DNA from: Deltaproteobacteria bacterium
Lineage (GTDB): Bacteria; Desulfobacterota; Anaeroferrophillalia; Anaeroferrophillales; Tharpellaceae
DNA: 18,865 nucleotides
Direction of reading: 5' to 3'
NCBI GenBank assembly: GCA_013153415.1
Contig: JAADEO010000085.1
Span: 1-18,865, forward strand
Position 1 is the stretch's first letter; every line of letters starts with the position of its first letter. The notes under the pieces were generated by a model. It had not been told where the DNA came from, made no database searches, and saw nothing but the letters and a program-made list of their open reading frames with translations. The position numbers were made by a program, and so were the translations under genes. Positions 13,632 through 18,865 of this stretch are shown piece after piece.

Positions 13632-15140
13632 ATGGAATTACGCGCTGAAGAGATAAGCCAGATTATCAAAGAACAGATCGAGAACTACGAGAAGAAGGTC
13701 GAGGTCAGTGAAACCGGAACCATTCTCACGGTGGGTGACGGTATCGCCCGTATCTATGGCCTTGAGAATGCCATGGCCGGTGAACTGCTTCTGTTCCCGC
13801 ATGACATTTACGGGATGGTGCTCAACCTGGAAGAGGACAACGTCGGAGCCGCGATTTTTGGTGAAGACACCGAGATCAGCGAAGGGGATGAAGTCAAGCG
13901 TACCGGCCGTATCGTCGAGGTTCCGGTCGGCGAGGCTCTGCTGGGGCGCGTCGTCAATGCTCTGGGTCAGCCGATCGACGGCAAGGGACCGATTGAGTCC
14001 GACAACTTCCGCCGGGTCGAGATCAAGGCTCCGGGGATCGTCGACCGTCAGTCGGTCCATGAACCCCTGCAGACCGGCCTCAAGGCGATCGATTCGATGG
14101 TGCCGATCGGTCGCGGCCAGCGTGAACTGATTATCGGTGACCGCCAGACCGGTAAGACCGCAGTTGCTATCGATACCATTATCAATCAGCGTGATACCGA
14201 TGTTTACTGCATTTATGTCGCCATCGGTCAGAAGCGTTCCACGGTCGCTCAGGTGGTGGCCAAGCTCGAAGAGTACGGCGCCATGGAGTACACCACGGTC
14301 GTTGCCGCAACCGCCAGTGAGCCGGCTCCGCTGCAGTTCATCTCTCCCTATGCCGGAGTTACCATGGGCGAGTACTTCCGTGACAACGGCAAACACGCCC
14401 TGATCATCTACGATGATCTTTCCAAGCAGGCGGTCGCTTACCGTCAGCTTTCTCTGCTGCTCCGTCGTCCTCCGGGGCGTGAAGCTTATCCCGGCGACGT
14501 TTTCTATGTCCACTCCCGGCTCCTCGAGCGGGCTGCCAAGATGAGTGACGAGCGCGGCGCCGGTTCCCTGACCGCCCTGCCGATCATCGAAACCCAGGCC
14601 GGTGACGTTTCGGCCTACATTCCGACTAACGTTATCTCGATTACCGATGGTCAGATCTTTCTCGAGTCCGATCTCTTCTACTCCGGTATCCGTCCGGCCA
14701 TCAACGTCGGTCTTTCGGTTTCCCGGGTTGGGGGTTCGGCTCAGGTCAAGGCGATGAAGCAGGTCGCCGGATCTCTGCGTCTCGATCTCGCCCAATATCG
14801 TGAAATGGCCGCCTTCGCCCAGTTCGGCAGCGATCTCGATAAGGCTACCCAAGCGATGCTGGCCCGGGGTGAACGGCTGGTCGAGCTCCTCAAGCAGGAC
14901 CAGTATTCGCCGCTGCCGATGGAGAAACAGGTTATCATCATTTATGCCGCGATCAACGGCTACGTCGACGAGTATGAGGTTTCGGTACTGTTGCGTTACG
15001 AGTCCGAACTCTACGATTTCATGGCTGCCAACTACAGTTCGGTTATGGAAGAGATCAAGGAGAAGAAGAATCTCGATGACGATCTGAAAGCCAAGGTCGA
15101 TGCCGCTCTCAAGGCTTTCAAAGAGGTTTTCAAAGCCTAG
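13632..15140 (+). CDS. atpA: ATP synthase F1 subunit alpha
   Basis: 502 residues, typical length. Alpha subunits alternate with beta in the catalytic hexamer and bind nucleotide without turning it over. Walker A GDRQTGKT is at 169-176; other landmarks are the N-terminal MELRAEEISQIIKEQIENY, the segment GRVVNALGQPIDGKGPI, the switch and alpha/beta interface region GREAYPGDVFYVHSRLLERAAK, and the signature PAINVGLSVSRVGGSAQ. No insertion or truncation is visible. GTAAGAGG lies shortly before the ATG. The gene is separated from atpH by an AT-rich gap with possible regulatory signals. Confidence 0.99.
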   Translation: MELRAEEISQIIKEQIENYEKKVEVSETGTILTVGDGIARIYGLENAMAGELLLFPHDIYGMVLNLEEDNVGAAIFGEDTEISEGDEVKRTGRIVEVPVGEALLGRVVNALGQPIDGKGPIESDNFRRVEIKAPGIVDRQSVHEPLQTGLKAIDSMVPIGRGQRELIIGDRQTGKTAVAIDTIINQRDTDVYCIYVAIGQKRSTVAQVVAKLEEYGAMEYTTVVAATASEPAPLQFISPYAGVTMGEYFRDNGKHALIIYDDLSKQAVAYRQLSLLLRRPPGREAYPGDVFYVHSRLLERAAKMSDERGAGSLTALPIIETQAGDVSAYIPTNVISITDGQIFLESDLFYSGIRPAINVGLSVSRVGGSAQVKAMKQVAGSLRLDLAQYREMAAFAQFGSDLDKATQAMLARGERLVELLKQDQYSPLPMEKQVIIIYAAINGYVDEYEVSVLLRYESELYDFMAANYSSVMEEIKEKKNLDDDLKAKVDAALKAFKEVFKA

Positions 15141-15208
15141 TCGGGATCTTTCTTGAATCGGGACTTACGCCTTTTTTAACGCAAACGGCTTGGCAGGATT
15201 ATAGGTAG

Positions 15209-16069
15209 ATGGCAAATCTAAAAGATATCAGAAAGCGCATCAGCAGCGTCAAGAGTACGCAGCAGATCACCAAGGCTATGCAGATGGTGGCCGCCGCTAA
15301 ACTGAAAAAGGCCCAGGATAACGTCGTCCAGGCCCGGCCTTACGCCGCCAAGATGAGCGAGGTTCTGGCCAGTCTCGCGGTCCGGGTCAAACCGGAGAAG
15401 CATCCTCTTCTGCAGCGCCGGGACGAGAAGAAGATCGAACTGGTGGTGATCGCTTCCGATCGTGGCCTCTGCGGCGGCTTCAATACCAATGTCATGAAGA
15501 TGGCCGACAGTTTTCTCCAGGAGAAGAGCGGCGGAGAATGCGAGGTCGTTTTGAGCGTGGTCGGCCGCAAGGCCAGGGATTACTACCGGCGCCGCGACTG
15601 GGAATTCCAGACTGAGGAACTCAATCCCGGGATGGTCGATTTCCAGTGGGCTGAGAAGATCTCGCGCGACCTCATCGACCGTTATGTCGAAAAAGAGATC
15701 GATGCCGTCTACGTCGCCTATACCGAGTTCAAGTCGGCCATGACCCAGGAAGTCATCGTCAAGCGCCTGCTGCCGCTGGAACCCAAGCCTCTGGCCGAGG
15801 ACGAGATCCCGGTCGAATACATCTACGAACCCTCCGAAGACGCTCTCCTGGCCGATATCCTGCCCCGTTACGTCTACACTCAGGTCTTTCGGATGTTGCT
15901 CGAATCGGTGGCCAGCGAGCACGGTTCCCGGATGACGGCTATGGACTCGGCCACCAACAATGCGATCGAGATGACCGCCAAGCTGACCCTGCTCTACAAC
16001 CGGGCCCGCCAGGCGGCGATTACGACCGAGCTGATGGAGATCGTCAGTGGAGCCGAAGCCTTGAATTGA
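15209..16069 (+). CDS. atpG: ATP synthase F1 subunit gamma
   Basis: 286 residues. Gamma is the rotating central shaft linking the c-ring to the catalytic head. The N-terminal helix MANLKDIRKRISSVKSTQQ, the adjoining ITKAMQMVAAAKLKKAQ, the middle LVVIASDRGLCGGFNTN and the C-terminal helix ending ARQAAITTELMEIVSGAEAL are all standard; the last is the family signature. It lies 68 bases after atpA and 60 bases before atpD. No insertion of the redox-regulated chloroplast or cyanobacterial type is present. Confidence 0.99.
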   Translation: MANLKDIRKRISSVKSTQQITKAMQMVAAAKLKKAQDNVVQARPYAAKMSEVLASLAVRVKPEKHPLLQRRDEKKIELVVIASDRGLCGGFNTNVMKMADSFLQEKSGGECEVVLSVVGRKARDYYRRRDWEFQTEELNPGMVDFQWAEKISRDLIDRYVEKEIDAVYVAYTEFKSAMTQEVIVKRLLPLEPKPLAEDEIPVEYIYEPSEDALLADILPRYVYTQVFRMLLESVASEHGSRMTAMDSATNNAIEMTAKLTLLYNRARQAAITTELMEIVSGAEALN

Positions 16070-16129
16070 TGAAAAATAGTTTTGAATTCAATATTTTAAG
16101 TATTTCAAACTGATTAAGAGGTACAGGGA

Positions 16130-17545
16130 ATGAGCGATAAGAATATTGGCAGAATAACCCAGGTAATCGGCCCCGTTGTCGACGTAGAGTTCGAGAAAGG
16201 GAAATTGCCCCCGATTTACAATGCTCTGCGGATTACCAACAAGTCGCTTAACGACCAAGAATGGAACCTGGTCTGCGAGGTCGCTTCGCATCTCGGTGAA
16301 AATACCGTTCGCGCGGTCTCGATGGATTCCACCGATGGCCTGGTCCGGGGCATGGAAGTCTGGGACATGGGCGAGATGATGACGATGCCGGTGGGCCATG
16401 AAGTTCTCGGCCGGATCATCAACGTCATCGGCGACCCGGTTGACGAAATGGGTCCGATCGGCGAGAAGAAGCGCTACCCGATTCATCGCCCCGCTCCTTC
16501 CTATGAAGATCAGAGCACCGAGCTTGAAGCCCTGGAGACCGGGATCAAGGTCGTCGACCTGCTGGCTCCCTACGTCAAGGGCGGCAAGATCGGCCTCTTC
16601 GGCGGCGCCGGCGTCGGCAAGACCGTCGTTATCATGGAGCTGATCAACAACATCGCTACTCAGCACGGTGGATTTTCGGTTTTCGGCGGGGTCGGTGAAC
16701 GGACCCGCGAAGGAAACGACCTCTGGCATGAGATGAAGGACTCCGGCGTTCTCGAAAAAGCCGCCCTGGTCTACGGCCAGATGAACGAGCCTCCGGGAGC
16801 CCGTCTCCGGGTCGGCCTCGCGGCGTTGACCGTGGCGGAATACTTCCGTGATGAAGAGGGCCAGGACGTGCTTCTCTTTATCGATAACATCTTCCGTTTC
16901 ACCCAGGCCGGTTCCGAGGTTTCCGCTCTGCTCGGTCGGATGCCTTCCGCGGTCGGCTACCAGCCCAACCTGGCGACGGAAATGGGTGAACTGCAGGAGC
17001 GGATCACCACTACCAAGAAGGGTTCGATCACCTCGGTCCAGGCGATTTACGTGCCTGCCGATGACTTGACCGACCCGGCCCCGGCGACCTCGTTCGCCCA
17101 TCTGGATGCGACCACGGTTCTCTCCCGGCAGATCGCCGAGCTCGGTATCTATCCCGCAGTCGACCCCCTCGATTCGACCTCCCGGATTCTCGATCCCCGG
17201 GTTCTCGGTGAGAAGCACTACAAAGTCGCCCGTGAGATCCAGCTGGTTCTGCAGCGCTACAAAGATCTCCAGGATATCATCGCCATTCTCGGAATGGACG
17301 AACTCTCCGAAGATGACAAGTTGCTGGTCAGTCGGGCCCGCAAGATCCAGCGTTTCCTCTCCCAGCCTTTCCACGTTGCGGAAGAGTTCACCGGTACCCC
17401 CGGGGTCTACGTCAAACTCGAAGACACGATCCGCGGTTTCGAAGAGTTGCTTTCCGGTAAGTACGACGACCTGCCCGAACAGGCCTTCTATATGGTCGGT
17501 GGCATCGAAGAGGTGGTCGAGAAAGCCAAAAAGCTTGGCGCCTAA
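16130..17545 (+). CDS. atpD: ATP synthase F1 subunit beta
   Basis: 471 residues, the family norm. This is the catalytic subunit. Walker A GGAGVGKT is at 158-165, the catalytic glutamate lies in GGVGERTREGNDL (Glu 190), the Walker B strand is DVLLFIDNIFRFTQAGSEVSALLGR-like around 240-255, and the signature PAVDPLDSTSRIL is present. The lever motif usually written DELSEED reads DELSEDD (390-396), a mild variant. AAGAGG precedes the ATG. The 60-base gap before it is very AT-rich and can form an imperfect hairpin (AGTTTTGAA with TTCAAACT). Confidence 0.99.
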   Translation: MSDKNIGRITQVIGPVVDVEFEKGKLPPIYNALRITNKSLNDQEWNLVCEVASHLGENTVRAVSMDSTDGLVRGMEVWDMGEMMTMPVGHEVLGRIINVIGDPVDEMGPIGEKKRYPIHRPAPSYEDQSTELEALETGIKVVDLLAPYVKGGKIGLFGGAGVGKTVVIMELINNIATQHGGFSVFGGVGERTREGNDLWHEMKDSGVLEKAALVYGQMNEPPGARLRVGLAALTVAEYFRDEEGQDVLLFIDNIFRFTQAGSEVSALLGRMPSAVGYQPNLATEMGELQERITTTKKGSITSVQAIYVPADDLTDPAPATSFAHLDATTVLSRQIAELGIYPAVDPLDSTSRILDPRVLGEKHYKVAREIQLVLQRYKDLQDIIAILGMDELSEDDKLLVSRARKIQRFLSQPFHVAEEFTGTPGVYVKLEDTIRGFEELLSGKYDDLPEQAFYMVGGIEEVVEKAKKLGA

Positions 17546-17597
17546 CAGCCGGACGTCAGGTTGTGAAATCTGACTTAACTGGAGAGACACAGAGATT

Positions 17598-18026
17598 ATG
17601 GATAGTGATAAAATTCGCCTCGAGATAGCTACCCCTTATCGCCAGGTCCTGGATGTTGAGGTCGATGAGGTTATCGCACCCGGTGAAGAGGGGCAGTTCG
17701 GGGTACTTCCCGGGCATACTCCGTTCCTGAGTACCATCACAGTTGGAGAATTGATTTACCGGCAGGGCAATCAGCTGAGATACGTGGCTGTGGCTCATGG
17801 CTATGCCGAGGTCGAATATCACCGGGTAACGGTGTTGCTGGATGCGGCCGAGCTGCCCGAGGAGATCGATGTCGACCGGGCGGAAGCCGCCCGGCGGCGG
17901 GCCGAAGGGCGTTTGGCTGAATTGAGTCAAGAGGATCACGATTTTTATGATGCTCTGGCCGCGCTTGATCGGGCCATGAACCGCCTGCATGTGGTCAGGA
18001 CCCGGACACCGAACTACAAAGGCTAG
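17598..18026 (+). CDS. atpC: ATP synthase F1 subunit epsilon
   Basis: 142 residues. Epsilon joins gamma to the c-ring and can inhibit ATP hydrolysis. The N-terminal beta-sandwich shows IRLEIATPYRQVLDVEVDEV and the family landmark GQFGVLPGHTPFLS; the C-terminal helical part DVDRAEAARRRAEGRLAEL supplies the two helices used in inhibition. It is the last gene of the operon, 52 bases after atpD, and a strong terminator follows. Confidence 0.97.
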   Translation: MDSDKIRLEIATPYRQVLDVEVDEVIAPGEEGQFGVLPGHTPFLSTITVGELIYRQGNQLRYVAVAHGYAEVEYHRVTVLLDAAELPEEIDVDRAEAARRRAEGRLAELSQEDHDFYDALAALDRAMNRLHVVRTRTPNYKG

Positions 18027-18046
18027 GAGTTCTGAAGTTAATGATC

Positions 18047-18076
18047 AAAAACGGGAGTTGTATGGCTCCCGTTTTT
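18047..18076 (+). terminator. Intrinsic terminator of the atp operon
   Basis: AAAAACGGGAG (18047-18057) pairs perfectly with CTCCCGTTTTT (18066-18076) around an eight-base loop. The arm ends in a T-run, and A-tracts on the other side make it possibly bidirectional. It lies 20 bases after the atpC stop and isolates atp from glmU. Confidence 0.9.
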
Positions 18077-18087
18077 GCGTTTTGGGC

Positions 18088-18107
18088 CCCGGCCAATTGA
18101 TGCCGGG
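18088..18107 (+). repeat. Inverted repeat upstream of the glmU ribosome-binding site
   Basis: CCCGGC (18088-18093) and GCCGGG (18102-18107) are perfect complements around an eight-base loop. It stands eight bases before AGGAGG (18115-18120). No T-run follows. It could be an operator, an mRNA structure affecting glmU translation, or chance. Confidence 0.35.
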
Positions 18108-18129
18108 AGGGGGCAGGAGGCAGTAATCC

Positions 18130-18865
18130 ATGGAGCATTTGACGGCGATAGTTCTGGCGGCGGGGAGAGGAACCCGGATGTTATCGGAAACTCCCAAAGT
18201 CCTGCATGGTCTGCTGGATGAACCGCTGCTTTCCTATCCTCTGCGTCTGCTGGACGAGATCGGCGTGGCGAAAAAGCTGGTGGTGGTCAGTGGCGATGCG
18301 GATGGTGACCGGGTGGCTGCGGCCCTGGCCGGGTTTCCGGGCATCGATTGGCCGCGTCAGCAGGTGCCTCGTGGTACCGCCGATGCGGTTGCCGCCGCCC
18401 TTGAGGCGTTGCCCGATGAGCGGGGCGATGTTTTGATCATCTGTGGAGATGTTCCCCTGCTGCGGCCCGATACCTTGAAGAGTTTTTATCATCGCCATCA
18501 GCAGAACCGGGCCGGATTGAGCGTGCTGACCGCGGTGCTGAACGAGGGCGGCAGCTACGGCCGGGTCCTGGTCGATGATGAGGGTCGGCCGACGGCGATT
18601 GTCGAAGCCCGGGATGCTACGGCCGAAGAGCTTGAAGTCAAGCGGATCAACAGCGGCACCTACCTGGTGGAGCTCGGCCTTTTGCGCCGGGCCCTGGCTG
18701 CAACGGGTTGCAATAACGCCCAGGGTGAATATTACCTGACCGACATTGTGGCCTTTGCCCGCCGGGAAGGGGTGGTTACCTCGTTTTGGGATGTCGACGA
18801 TGAGCAGGAAATTCTCGGGATCAACACCCGGGCCGACCTAGTTGCACTTGAGGAGATTCTGGCCC
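18130..18865 (+). CDS. glmU: Bifunctional GlmU, N-terminal part (N-acetylglucosamine-1-phosphate uridylyltransferase)
   Basis: The first 245 residues, cut by the window edge. GlmU acetylates glucosamine-1-phosphate and then makes UDP-GlcNAc from UTP, the precursor of peptidoglycan and LPS. The visible uridylyltransferase domain has the nucleotide loop LAAGRGTRM (9-17) with PKVLH (Lys 23), RGTADAV where GlmU normally has GTxHA, the metal-binding GDVPLL (106-111), RINSGTYLV and the GlmU-specific NNAQGEYYLTD (195-205). The left-handed-helix acetyltransferase domain lies beyond the window, so a single-domain relative cannot be excluded. A consensus AGGAGG is nine bases before the ATG. It follows the atp terminator and probably has its own transcript. 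Confidence 0.92.
   Translation, partial: MEHLTAIVLAAGRGTRMLSETPKVLHGLLDEPLLSYPLRLLDEIGVAKKLVVVSGDADGDRVAAALAGFPGIDWPRQQVPRGTADAVAAALEALPDERGDVLIICGDVPLLRPDTLKSFYHRHQQNRAGLSVLTAVLNEGGSYGRVLVDDEGRPTAIVEARDATAEELEVKRINSGTYLVELGLLRRALAATGCNNAQGEYYLTDIVAFARREGVVTSFWDVDDEQEILGINTRADLVALEEILA

Overview
This is housekeeping DNA of a GC-rich, Gram-negative bacterium. The best match is a Desulfuromonadota (former deltaproteobacterial, Geobacter/Desulfuromonas-like) genome. The reasons are an F1 ATP synthase operon in the order b'-b-delta-alpha-gamma-beta-epsilon without the a and c genes, a def-fmt-DUF116 cluster, and mfd followed by a run of parvulin-type peptidyl-prolyl isomerases. The assignment is inference from gene order and protein character; no database search was possible. 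I see no phage, insertion sequence, CRISPR array or defence system.

Left edge (1-2109, + strand): the 3' end of a lipopolysaccharide-kinase-like gene overlaps by ATGA a complete NodU/CmcH-type O-carbamoyltransferase gene. This looks like the end of a surface-glycan (LPS core) operon. It closes with an intrinsic terminator that overlaps the last codons of a gene on the opposite strand.

Middle (2068-11030, - strand): one long co-directional block, read from right to left as def (peptide deformylase), fmt (Met-tRNA formyltransferase), a DUF116 membrane/Cys-rich protein, mfd (transcription-repair coupling factor), three exported parvulin isomerases or chaperones (periplasmic PpiC type, a divergent lipoprotein, SurA type), and a 65-residue four-cysteine protein. 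Several junctions overlap or are only a few bases apart. A good sigma-70-type promoter precedes def. Just upstream, on the same strand, lies the initiator tRNA gene with its own near-consensus promoter and a perfect terminator. The RNA that starts translation, the enzyme that formylates it and the enzyme that removes the formyl group are therefore adjacent.

Right part (11401-18076, + strand): a structured intergenic region, then atpX-atpF-atpH-atpA-atpG-atpD-atpC, coding for the F1 head and the peripheral stalk (b and b') of ATP synthase, closed by a strong terminator. The ion-channel subunits a and c must be encoded elsewhere. Two intergenic spaces inside the operon hold terminator-like hairpins (after atpX, and more weakly before atpA) that could tune subunit ratios. 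The window ends inside glmU, which makes UDP-GlcNAc for peptidoglycan and LPS.

Nothing here is a convincing undescribed system. The items most worth a second look are the clustered formyl-methionine cycle with an unusual U1-U72 initiator tRNA, the trio of isomerases with a divergent lipoprotein member, the signals inside the atp operon, and the LPS-kinase/carbamoyltransferase pair.
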